Source of the DNA: Pezizomycotina sp. ARF18
Taxonomy: Eukaryota; Ascomycota
Length of the DNA stretch: 34,533 nt
Reading direction: 5' to 3'
Assembly: GCA_002224055.1 (NCBI GenBank)
Contig: AZLU01000325.1
Span: 1-34,533 of the forward strand
Both the position numbers and the translations under genes were made by a program. The notes beneath the pieces are model-generated. The model saw only the letters and a program-made list of their open reading frames with translations. It was not told the DNA's origin and did no database searches. Below are positions 19,574 through 29,689 of the stretch, one piece after another; position 1 is the stretch's first letter; each line of letters starts with the position of its first letter.

Positions 19574-20718
19574 CCAGCCTTACCCTCGGACGAAAACAAA
19601 ACGCGACTCTCTCTCCTTGAGTTATTTTTTTATCGATCCACATCCTTGTTATTTTTAAGGAGCAAGGAAGGGAGGAGGGCTAGGGAATGACGAGATTCTT
19701 GTGCTATCATTCTATTTGGCGGTGGATTTCTTTTCCTACATTATCTCACGCAACAGGTCCTGACGAACCTCGAGACAAGAGAGAAAAGGCGCTCCAATTA
19801 ATGGATATCCCAGCCTCTTCCTTCCATTTCGCTAATCCTAAGGTAGCTTAGCAAAAAGGCGGGGTAGAACAGGGGTACCGATAACCAAGAGCCACTACGA
19901 AATCCTCAGACAAATGGCATGTGTCCGTATAATAAGGGTACAAGACAGTGACATTACAGCAAAGAAGAGGACAAACAATAGCAGTGGACACCGGGCAGCG
20001 CAAAATCTAATTGCGGAACCGCTCGATTTTCGAAATTCGTTCCTTTTTAAAGATCGCTGCATTGACCACCTTCCAAATGTCCCGCTTTTAGTCTTGAGAA
20101 AAGAAAGAGAAGAAATGCGGAGAGACGCGGAGTATTCCTGCTGCGAGCTGCAGTGCACGGCTGTTCTGTGTTTACTTTTTGACTGAATTTCCCTCATACG
20201 ATATCCATGCAATATTGTTATGGGTAGCGGTGAGGGGACAGTACGAGATACGGCGTGGATATATAAAAGTGTCTTCCTTTCCACCGGTCCAGGCCATTTC
20301 GTCCTAAGATTTCAACCAACCTGACTCAAATCGTTCCCTCTAATTTTTTCCAGTAGAATAGTTAATTATCCTTCCTCCTGTTGCTCGTCTCAAGTTTATT
20401 CAATTAACAGTAAACACGACCGTATATTTCGACGCTGATAAGCCCCAATATTATTATACTCCTGCGAGCTATCATCCATCACCAACCACTAGATTTCCCT
20501 GTTTTTAGAAGGTTTCCAAACCGGACCGTGACGTCGTAATCTGTAATACAAGAATTGCAATCAAGTAGAATATTGCACCACGACTACTTACTTATCTTGA
20601 TCCTCTTGTTCAATCATCCTTACATATATATATACATATACAAAGGAAAAAAGGAAGTCGGAAGGAACCGCCGTACGACCTTAAAAAATCTTTCAAAAAT
20701 TCTTGAAGGGTTCGTTCC

Positions 20719-20751
<33 letters not shown>

Positions 20752-21209
20752 CCTATACAACTTTGCTGCATGTGCTCCGAAAAATAATAATAATTGCTCC
20801 ACTTTCCCCTCCGCCTTTTCCTTTTTTTTTTTTTTTCTTAGTTCTATCGCCACTCTCACCACTTTTTTTCAAACCTTCATTATTGCCTTTTCTTAAAAAG
20901 AACATTCAACAGGTCAATCAACAGATGAGGACCGGTTGAAAGTTATAAAGAAAAGAAGGGTTTGACTAAGAGGAATATTTTTGACTGACTTCTCTAGTCG
21001 AAAGTAGACATATCTTTTAGCTCTATTCCCTCGACCGCATTCGTTTCTTTTTTTTACTATTTGGTTTGTCGATAGAACCACACGACGACCTTTCGATTTC
21101 GGTTTCACTCGCCGCCGAACCAAATAGTTACGACCTCGTAACTTACTCGATCTTTCTAATACCTACATTTCCTTCATGGCACTGCGGCTACCACCTCTGT
21201 ATCCCCACA
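19574..21209. other. Intergenic region upstream of the mitochondrial carrier gene
   Basis: No gene is supported. A TATA-like GGATATATAAAAG occurs at about 20256-20268. Position 20620-20642 is an AT/ACAT simple tract. Two T/CT-rich tracts at 20712-20752 and 20815-20840 precede the carrier start, as expected for its promoter and leader. Overlapping frames at 19895-20284 are open on both strands but show no recognisable protein. Confidence 0.45.
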
Positions 21210-22205
21210 ATGTCTTCCCAAACAGATACAAAAATTTTAAACAACCCCGCGCTGAGAAAAGCGCTCCCTTTCGTCAATGGCGGTTTAGCGGGCATGATCG
21301 CTACCTCCGTCATCCAGCCTATCGACATGGTGAAAGTCCGCATCCAGCTGCTCGGAGAAGGGATGAAGTCATCCGCACGGCCCTCCCCGCTTACAGTAAC
21401 TAAGATATCATTGCAGCGGGAAATTCTTAGATCTCTACGCTGGTCTGTCTGCGGGTCTTCTCCGGCAGGCGGTCTACACTACGGCCAGAATGGGTTTCTT
21501 TGGTACCTTCATGAACAATTTCCAGGCGAAAGCGAAGGAGCAGAAGAGGGCCGTAAGTTTTGGCGAGCGTGCAACTGCTTCGCTAGCAGCCGGAGGTCTT
21601 GGTGCTGTAATTGGTAAGAAAAGCGACAACTAAATGACCCCTAAAAGGATGACGTCTTTCTGTTCTAACGAACTTTTTCCAGGTAACCCTGCCGATTTGG
21701 CGCTCATCCGGATGCAGAGTGACGGTATGAAACCGCTCGCCGAGCGTGCAAACTATTCATCCGTCTTCAACGCATTAAAGAGAATATCCGCGAGCGAAGG
21801 TGTCTTTGCCCTCTGGAACGGTTCGTTGCCGACCGTAATGCGTGCTATGGCGCTGAATTTCGGTCAGCTCGCTTTCTATTCGGAGGCGAAGGCGCAACTG
21901 AACAAAAACACTGCTCTCCCGATGGCTATGCAGAATTTCACCGCTTCCTGCTTTGCTGGTTTCTTCGCCTCGTTTTTCTCCCTGCCGTTCGACTTTGTCA
22001 AAACCAGGTTGCAGAAGCAGACAAGGAAACCCGACGGGACGCTCCCTTACAAGGGGACGCTCGATTGCGCGCTCAAGGTCGTCAAGGAGGAGGGCCTGCT
22101 GCGCTTCTACAGAGGGTTTGGTACCTACTACGTTCGCATCGCCCGCACGCCATGATCACAGTTCTTGCTGCTGATTACCTGGCCCAATTAACTCGCAAGT
22201 CGTGA
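21210..22205 (+). CDS. Mitochondrial 2-oxoglutarate/malate carrier (SLC25A11-like)
   Basis: This inner-membrane carrier exchanges 2-oxoglutarate for malate. The start is the ATG at 21210 (MSSQTDTKILNNPALRKALP). Three carrier repeats are visible with signatures PIDMVKVRIQL, PADLALIRMQ and PFDFVKTRLQ. The non-standard second signature (P-A-[DE]-x-A-L-I-R-M) is diagnostic of the oxoglutarate carrier and is followed by NYSSVFNALKRISASEGVFA and LWNGSLPTVMRAMALNFGQL. One intron lies at 21614-21682 (TTCTAACG branch point) and restores VIG-NPADL. Frameshifts near 21405 (before GKFLDLYAGLSAGLLRQAVY) and 22148 (before PHAMITVLAADYLAQL) are the only breaks. The ending at TGA 22203-22205 and total of about 308 residues match the family. 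Confidence 0.94.
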
Positions 22206-24199
22206 GAAGAAAAGAGGAGTCTCGTTATTTTCATACCATTCACTAATACCCTACGCCTTTTGCTTTTTGTTTTTTGTTTTGTACTGGATAAAAAAAACCT
22301 TTCGTTTGGTCTGAGTCCTTTTTTTTTTTTTGGTTATTACTTCGGCATGTGTGATTATTGATGCTTTTGATCTTCTGCCTTTGGAATTGTTCAGGACTCT
22401 CATTTCATTTTGTTAATTCTTTTTGCACCATCCATTCAACGGCCAGTTGTGGATAGCTCAATCGTGGATAGAACCCAGATTAGTGCAATCGAGTATTCCC
22501 TTTTTCTCAAATAAGAGATACCATTTCAAAGGATCGTTATAGTTAGCTATACGTACAGTAGTTAGAGGAATATGATAATAATATCCCTACAGGTATTATA
22601 TGAATAATACATTGTTTTTATGTATAGATTAGAATCCAGCACCCGACATTCCTTGCCGGTTTAACTCTGGAAGCACTGCTCATTGTCGAGACGGTATATA
22701 TTTCTATAATCCATCCCGGATCAAGGCAAGGAAAGCTTAAAAGCTTTGAGGCGCTTTCCAACTGGGAATATTTTATATTCGAAGTAGTGCCTCTGCTAGT
22801 AAAATGCCTCCCAACTTCCAACAACAAACGCTCCACTCACCACTGCCAGCTGCTGCTTCTGGATCATTTCTCCACCACACCCCTCAGCAATCCAGCAAAA
22901 GAGGTCATAACGCTTCCCCCCCCAGCTAGAATCCTTCTCCATCCAAAGCTTCAAAACAAGCCTAGCTTTTTTACTCCTTGCAACTGCTTTCTGTCAGCTC
23001 GAACTCGCCCATGCAAGCATATAATGGATGTCGGAGCCGCAGTTCCGGGGACATTTAGCCTTTTATTTTTCGCGCTATCGCAATGTACTAGCTTCTTCTT
23101 TCCTTTTCTCTTTTGCTTGCCCCGTTAAAAAAAGAGCTAAGTCCGAGCCAATTGGACGCCCATTTGCACCTCCAAAACGGCTGCAAGTCCCTTTTTCTTT
23201 TATAAAGTTCTGACTAGGCGTCTCCACTAAACTTAAATGGCGAAATGTCAATTCTCACTATCTCACAGTTTCTCGGCGATGTCGGAGGTTTCCAGCTGCG
23301 CACGATAAACGTATTAGGCCATATATACTTGGTTTATGTTATGTTCTCGACATACATTTACTTTCAAAACAGGAAACAGGATTTCACGATCAAGGTTTTT
23401 GTTTTTGGTTCCGATGGCTGATTTATTATGATACTGGGTAAGCAAGCCATAATATCCACGAGATCGCAGAGAGACAGCGCTATAATAATGAGAGAAAACG
23501 GCGTAGACATGACAAAATAACATCGAATCGAGCATACTCGAGTTTGATCGAGTGCGGACTTCCTAGACGAGAAAAACAAAAAGTACTCTAGCTGGGCGGC
23601 AGGATTAGTGATAGAGCTAGCATGCTTGTACGACGTGACCGGCTAGCGGCTGGATGGGGAATGGAAGAGCTAATTAAGACCCACCGATGCACCAAAGAGG
23701 TCTTACCTATTGCGCCTCATGAGAATGCGTGGATGTTTGAACTGAATACCCCAATCCTTACGTACATTCCGCGTCCATAAAGTAACAATCCTTGGGAGTG
23801 TTTAGTTTACTTATATCTCCTGCTTTATCTCCCTGGTCTGCTTTTTTTCTTTTCATCTATCTATTTCTCGCTCGTTTTTCTTTCTTTCTTTCTTTCTTCT
23901 TTCTTTCTTTCTTTTTAAATGCAAAAGAGAGTCAAGGGACTTGGTTGAGTGGCGAAATATCTTAATGATAATATTAGAGAGAAATCATCCCGTGATATCA
24001 ACAAATTTAAAGCACCTCAACTTCCACAATTCGGAAACGACCTTAAGATCAACAAAAGCCGGAGCTAAATTTTCGCTACAGTCTGATCTTCAACAGATCG
24101 AATTTCACTTTTCTTTTCTTTTTCCTTTATCTTTTGTCCTACTTATCTCGTATCGTATTCGAGAACACCTTGGTCCCCAGAAACGCCAGAAAGTAACCG
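22206..24199. other. Intergenic region between carrier and pyroglutamyl-peptidase genes
   Basis: Mostly non-coding. A 41-codon frame at 22804-22929 starts MPPNFQQQTLHSPLPAAA, contains QQSSKRGHNASPP, and looks like the low-complexity start of a transcription-factor-like protein, but I cannot extend it. A CCAAT lies at about 23150. Position 23820-23916 is a CT-rich tract that precedes the next plus-strand gene. Confidence 0.4.
23875..23916 (+). repeat. TTTC tetranucleotide microsatellite
   Basis: About nine TTTC units with one CTT interruption. It lies about 290 nt upstream of the pyroglutamyl-peptidase gene in its pyrimidine-rich leader. Confidence 0.85.
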
Positions 24200-25411
24200 A
24201 TGACGCCGCCACAGCTACCGGAGCCTCAACAACAGCAGCAATTGTTGCACGAAGACGCTTCCGGTGCTGTTCCAGCTCCTGCGACCATGGAGACGAAGAA
24301 GGTGTATATTACGGGTTTGGGGTAAGCTTTTTTTTGTATTACATTTCTTATTCTTGTTTTAATTTATTTTTCTTTGTTCTCTGTTTTCTTTCTTGAGGAC
24401 AATGCCTTGAATAAGTAAAACGTTTTGTCAGAATCTTTGAAATACTAAAAACAGTTTTACTCCTACTACTTAGACCTTCGTTCCATCCACGTAAACCCGT
24501 CCACTTGATCGCCTCCACGCTTCCATCCCACCTTCCCCCAGCTACCTTCGCCGCCACCCTCCGAAACCTCACCACCCACACCACCCGCACGGCCCGCGCA
24601 CGAACGGCCACCACAAGGACAAGATCGAAGAGGAAGATGCCGCTCCTCCGTTCGCCGTCGCGCTGGATTACCTCCCGAACCCATCGACGTAACCTACACC
24701 TCTGTCGATAAATTACAGCAGACGCTCCCTTCCGACGCCGATTTAACGATCCATATCGGCGTCGCGCAGTCGTACGACAACGTAACTATTGAAACGCGCG
24801 CAAGGTCGGCGTATTATAACGGTAAAGGATTCGACGGGAGGCACCTCGGTAACGGCGGGCGGGCGACGGAACACAGCGCCTGCGAGAGGACGAAGATGAG
24901 GATTGCTGTATTTTATATACAGATGTAGACGTCGACGCTGCAGTTAAGCGGTGTGAGAAATTTAAAGGGAAGGAAGGGTTTGAGGACGTTGCGTGCGTGG
25001 ATGTTAGTAAAGATGCTGGGCTGGTAAGTACAAAAGAAACAATTTATTTCCAGACTGAATTTTGAAGAGTCTTATGCTGACTGCTGTGATTTTACTAGTA
25101 TCTCTGCGAATACATCTACTACAAAAGCCTGAAAAGGGTAATATGGGGCCGCGAGGGGGACTCGAACGGCGCGGAGCGGCAGGACGAAGACGAGAGGAGG
25201 AAGAAAGGGTGGAATTCGGATAAAGTGCTATTCATACACGTGCCCGACGGCACCGATGAGGAATCGCTGAGCAAGTGCCGGTGCACCATAATGATGATCA
25301 TCGCGGGATAATGCTAGCGAAGTACGGAGGAAAGAAGAAGAACGGCAAAAGGAAGAAGAGATTGCTGTAAAATTTGGGGAAGCTGAAGAGGATTTCGTAA
25401 TCGTGAATTAG
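24200..25411 (+). CDS. Pyroglutamyl-peptidase I-like protein (peptidase C15), frameshifted
   Basis: C15 enzymes remove N-terminal pyroglutamate from peptides in the cytosol. The start at 24200 gives MTPPQLPEPQQQQLLHEDAS, then METKKVYITGLG. An intron at 24322-24473 joins this to PSFHPRKPVHLIASTLPSHL, so the N-terminal motif reads TGLGPSF where the family has TGFGPF. Next come PIDVTYTSVDKLQQTLPSDA and DLTIHIGVAQSYDNVTIETR with the likely catalytic Glu. A second intron lies at 25024-25098. It restores SKDAGLYLCEYIYYKSL, carrying the catalytic Cys, and VLFIHVPDGT carries the catalytic His. Frameshifts lie near 24600, 24690 and 24890. After a last break at about 25306 an E/K-rich tail (RRKEEERQKEEEIAV) ends FVIVN at TAG 25409-25411. 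The acidic insert and tail make it longer than bacterial C15 enzymes, as is usual in fungi. Confidence 0.84.
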
Positions 25412-25845
25412 GATAAAAGAGCAGTAGGAGGGAAAAAGTATGGAAGGGAGGGAAGGTAGGTTGCTAAGACCAGAAGAGTGTTCCTTGCTGGTCGTGAGAG
25501 TCTGATCGAAACTAGGGAATTTTTTAAATTTATCATGGTATATATAACGGGTAAATGACTGGCAGGGAAAAGGAACCCATATACATACACATAAGTGCTG
25601 CAAAAAGGCAAAGCAATGATATTCTGAGAAAGCATAGTGTAATACAAGCAACGAGAATACAAAATATCCTTACGACAGTACATGGATTTATTAATGCACA
25701 ACTTCAAGTAACGTATAGGTCATCAGTGAGCTTCTTCAAAAGGTTTCGGACGAAGGCGAACGAATATATTTGGCACCATATTCAGTACTAATATAGTGTT
25801 AGCTACAAAATCCTAAAGCTACTAATGCTAAAAGGTTTTTCTCAA
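25412..25845. other. Convergent 3' intergenic region
   Basis: This region lies between the stop codons of the pyroglutamyl-peptidase and GH1 genes. It is AT-rich with several short frames on both strands and no recognisable feature. Confidence 0.5.
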
Positions 25846-28301
25846 TCAATTGCTTGTGACATGCTTGTGGAAGAAATCGACAAAGTCGAAGATGCTCCTT
25901 TTGAAACTACGTTGCATCGTCATTCTGTTTACAGCCTGCATGCCGTAATGTTGTTCGTACGATCCGAATTCGTTATTGTCCTACAAATCAACCAAATTAA
26001 TGTCTCGTTTTTTCCCTTGCGAAGGAATTGAAGCAACAATGCAATGTAGTAAAGTAAAACATCGATCTTACCATTATAGACCACCCCAGCGCCCCGATGA
26101 TCTTAACCCCGTCTTCGTAATAAGCTTGAGCATCTCAGTTAGATACGAGCGGTAATAATACGTCCTCTGAAGATCAAACTGCTGGTCTACCAGCGTCAAG
26201 TTCGCTTCGTAGCTCGGATTAAAGCCCTACAAAACCCCTTGTTAGCATTTATGACGATGATTTCCGTGAGGTAATAAAATTCAAACGAAGAACGTACAAA
26301 CTCAGCTACCAGGATCCTCCCTTAGGTTTAAACACGGAGTTGTAGTACTTCATAGATTCCCTAAAGTACGTAGGAGCGGTATAAGCGTAGGCGAAAGACG
26401 GTTGCCCATAGCCCAGCCGTCCTGATCGACGTTAGTTAGGTTGACGCACTGCGCCACAAGGGATCCTTTGTATTTGAGGCACAGCTCTCGAAGCCGTTCG
26501 AGGGCTCTGAGGCGAATTGGCTCGTGTAGCAATCTATGGCGAAGAAGTCGCAGGTCTAAAAGGAGTTCGTCTTTAGTCCATCTAGTTTACGAATGCAATT
26601 TATTCGCGCGGTAAACGATAAGAAAACTTACGCCATGAATATAATCTAAATCCGTTTGGTTCAACTCCGGAAGACCGAAAGTCCCATTCCGAGTTCCTGC
26701 GGTACTGGTAACCACCGACGGCCACGTTTCGCCTTTAAACAGCGGATTACCCATAAGTCCGACCAGCCAGTCATTATACCTGTGCGCAGCTTGAACGTCG
26801 CTGTCTTTGGAATTGTCGAGAGGGAATGCAGGGTTATTTGCGAATTTTCTATTAATATCTCATTAGTCTTGCTGCTTCTAAGGCAGCAAGGATTTAGATT
26901 TGAAGCATACAATCCAACGTTACCCGTCGCATTAAGCTCTTCGTGGTAGAAATGCCAGACTCGAGCATTCGACATCAAGACCTGCGATATATATTAGTCT
27001 ATGACCTCTTATACGTCGGGGGTGACTTACGTTATAATACCCATAAAGTAATCCGTATTGATATTCGGCTCTACGTGCATCTCTGTTAGAAAGGTAACCA
27101 GCTATACCCGCATACGAGGTAACAGAAAGCTGACCGTTAAAAGTAACCCAATACGGCACCCTATCCGCAAACCTCGTCATGATCACCCGCGCATAATACT
27201 CAAACGACTCACAAACTTCGGGTGCTGATACCCGTACTAGAATAACCAATCGGTCCTCTAGCTCCCTGAAATACCTGCGGAGAATCAACATGCGTGAGGG
27301 TCACGATGGGCGTGACGCCGTGCTCTAAGCAAAAATCTATCATGTCGCTGTAATGGCCTATCGCCTGGCTGTTTATCGGCGTATTCGCGAAGCCAAATGG
27401 TAGTATTCTCGCCAACTAATTGAAAAGGAATAGTATGGTATTCCGAGGGACGCGATGCGGATGATATCCTGCTTGTAGAGGAAGTACTGCATGTCCGCGA
27501 CGTTTGCATCCGCTGTTCCCGGAGTCAGCGGCGTGCCGATGTCGTCGAGAATTGAGGGTCCTCTGCCTTCTAATTGAAGACTACGAAATTTATTAATATG
27601 TCAATTCGATTCTGGAGTGTTACTACATACCCTCCCTCGATCTGCCACGCGCTCGAAGCTACGCCCCAGACGAAGTCCGACCCGAGCTTGTAGCAATCTA
27701 CGCACGCCTCCCGTTATCGCACGCCTGATACAGCGGCGGCGGGAAAACGAGCTCGCTCGATGGGAGCGGAGTCGGTTCCACGGTCGTCGTAAACGGTACG
27801 GTGTTTGTGTACGACGTATTACTCCACAGCGAGCGTACGCTGCCTGTCCGTACGGATCATTCGTGTCCGTAGCGTTAGAATCCGCTTCGTACTTCCACGT
27901 CGTGAAAGTCTGTGTGCCCGGTATCAGAGACGATACCGCAGAGTACGGTGATGCGTAAGGCGTGTACACTGCTGGCGACTTAAGTGGTGTCGCATATCTT
28001 TTTGAAAAAATTAGCACAGGGCCCTAACAAAGCATTCTTTAGAAGCCTGCTTTACCTGACTGTCGTCATCGCCTTGTACGAAAATGTGCCAAAATCGTAC
28101 GCTGGAGTCGCGGTACATGCTGCCGTTGGCGTCTAAAAAATTCGCAATTAGCAAAGAACGGGAAGAGATGTAAAGAAAGCGGTCTACTCACCAATGCGCC
28201 ATCCGACGATGCCGCTGGCGCGCATAGCCAGAGTGAGCAGCTACGACGCTCAATTGCTTTGCGATGGCCGTTAACCAGATTCCGAGATTGCGGACGGGCA
28301 T
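25846..28301 (-). CDS. GH1 family beta-glucosidase-like enzyme, frameshifted
   Basis: GH1 enzymes hydrolyse beta-linked glucosides. The start at 28301 gives MPVRNLGIWLTAIAKQL and a short hydrophobic segment that may be a signal peptide. An N-terminal extension follows (TPAYDFGTFSYKAMTTVR), then DFVWGVASSAWQIEGG, RGPSILDDIGTPLTPGTADA, ASLGIPYYSFSISW, ARILPFGFANTPINSQAIGH, FCLEHGVTPIVTL, YYARVIMTRFADRVPYWVTF, NARVWHFYHEELNATGNVGL, DGWAMG and the nucleophile strand GGILVAEF-GFNPSYEANL. The C-terminus is RSYLTEM, GALGWSIM-DNNEFGSYEQHY, RSIFDFVDFFHKHVTSN. Introns are 28133-28191, 27998-28055, 27581-27630, 26982-27030, 26556-26631, 26227-26297 and 25981-26071. The acid/base motif TFNEP reads TFNGQ here. 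At about 630 residues it fits fungal GH1 enzymes with an N-terminal extension. Confidence 0.88.
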
Positions 28302-29689
28302 TTTTTTTTATGGAGAATCGTGTGATGATCTAAAGAAACTGATGTGTCGCTATCAACCCAATCACTGAATTATACAGCTCTATGTAATTCTAACGTTCAG
28401 GGCCATTGCAATTGTGAACTTTGCTTCCTAGGAGAGTCTATAGCCAGCCGGGCATTTCAGCTCGTTATAAATACTTCATAAGCAACGCACAATCGAGTCA
28501 AATCCACTTGAAAACGTCACAAACAGTAGTTTAAAGGATCTTCGCGACACAAAATGCCGGATAAAACTATCGGCAGTCTATAAAACATTTTCCTCTAGAA
28601 AGAAGATCAACAATTCTCGATTAACATTAGACAGGATTAGCTTTGCTTAAGAGCAGGTATACACTGTGACGTCGTTGTTGTGTGAAGCTCCTGGTGGGTC
28701 CACGCTGCCGGTTTTTAGTGAGGGTGTAGTGGGGACACTGGAATTCACACGAACGCCAAAATGACGGTGAAGTACAGTTTAATGGCTCGATCGGCGCAGA
28801 AACGTCGAGACCCCGCAAATTCTTCTATCGGCTAAGATCCCCGGTATCTTGGCTGCAACTGGCAGGGGGAAAGGTTATAACGCTTATGACAGGGTTCCCA
28901 CCTCCTCAAAGACCTGTAATCGGTATAGCGCTACACTAGCTCCTTTATACCTACGAGTCGGAAAGACCACGGAAAAAGGTTAACGGTCAATGCTCTTGCT
29001 TGGATGCTAGCAGCTCCGTTAATATTCTCTCCAGCTTCTAGAAGGTTTCTAGTTCTTTGTTGGTAGTGCCAATTGATTGGTCAAGCGATCGTGAGAACAG
29101 CTCGCATTTAGCCGGGTAATCCGTGCAGCTTCGGTATTCTCGGGATTCAATTTTCTCGTTGGGAGAGGTTGCTGCTCAAACCAATGCTTTATAGGGAAAT
29201 AGATTCTGTCAGCTACCTTCAATGGTTAGATCGCGAGCCGAGTCCTGGAGAACGGTGGAATCCTTCAGGGTATAAAATCCTATACTCTAGATGCTGGCGA
29301 TATATCGGTTTCTGGGTATTAGTTAGTGCGAATCGCTTCCTTGCATATCGAGCATTGCTCGACATGAATGCATATAGCACTTGCATACATTATCAAGGTA
29401 TGACTAGGAAGCTAAAACTGCTCCGGCAAATAATGAGGGACAGTAGATATACTCTCATTAACAATGCAAAACTCCAGCAATAGCAATCTGATATTTACAA
29501 GCCAAACCTCGAAGGACAAAAAGGCAAAATGATTCCAAGGGTAAGAGGAGAAAAATAAGAGTTCTTAACGCCGACCATGAGTTTTACTTCGAGAAAAAAA
29601 AAGACGAAGAAAAAAGAAAAAAGAAAAAGAAAAAAGGTCTTGCTTCTTGAAACACTCCAACAATCCCCTTAGGACAATCTTGTGGCACC
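28302..29689. other. Intergenic region between GH1 and MFS genes
   Basis: This is the promoter of the GH1 gene (minus strand) and the 3' region of the MFS gene. A TTATAAATA element occurs at about 28475. Short frames at 28627-28818 (-) and 29169-29483 (+) show no recognisable product. Position 29590-29640 is an A/G-rich tract downstream of the MFS stop. Confidence 0.45.

Noticed and set aside
19895-20284. 129-codon minus-strand frame with a C-terminal hydrophobic stretch
   Set aside because: Overlaps an equally open plus-strand frame, composition is not protein-like, and no family is recognised.
20555-20939. Plus-strand frames rich in F, S and L
   Set aside because: Produced by T/CT-rich promoter tracts; no real protein composition.
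23364-23579. Minus-strand frame with a hydrophobic stretch resembling a receptor helix (FSLIIIALSLCDLVDIMACL)
   Set aside because: A single hydrophobic segment in AT-rich intergenic DNA, with no further helices or flanking coding sequence.
25825-26031. 68-codon plus-strand frame MLKGFSQSIACDM
   Set aside because: It is the antisense shadow of the last GH1 exon and intron.
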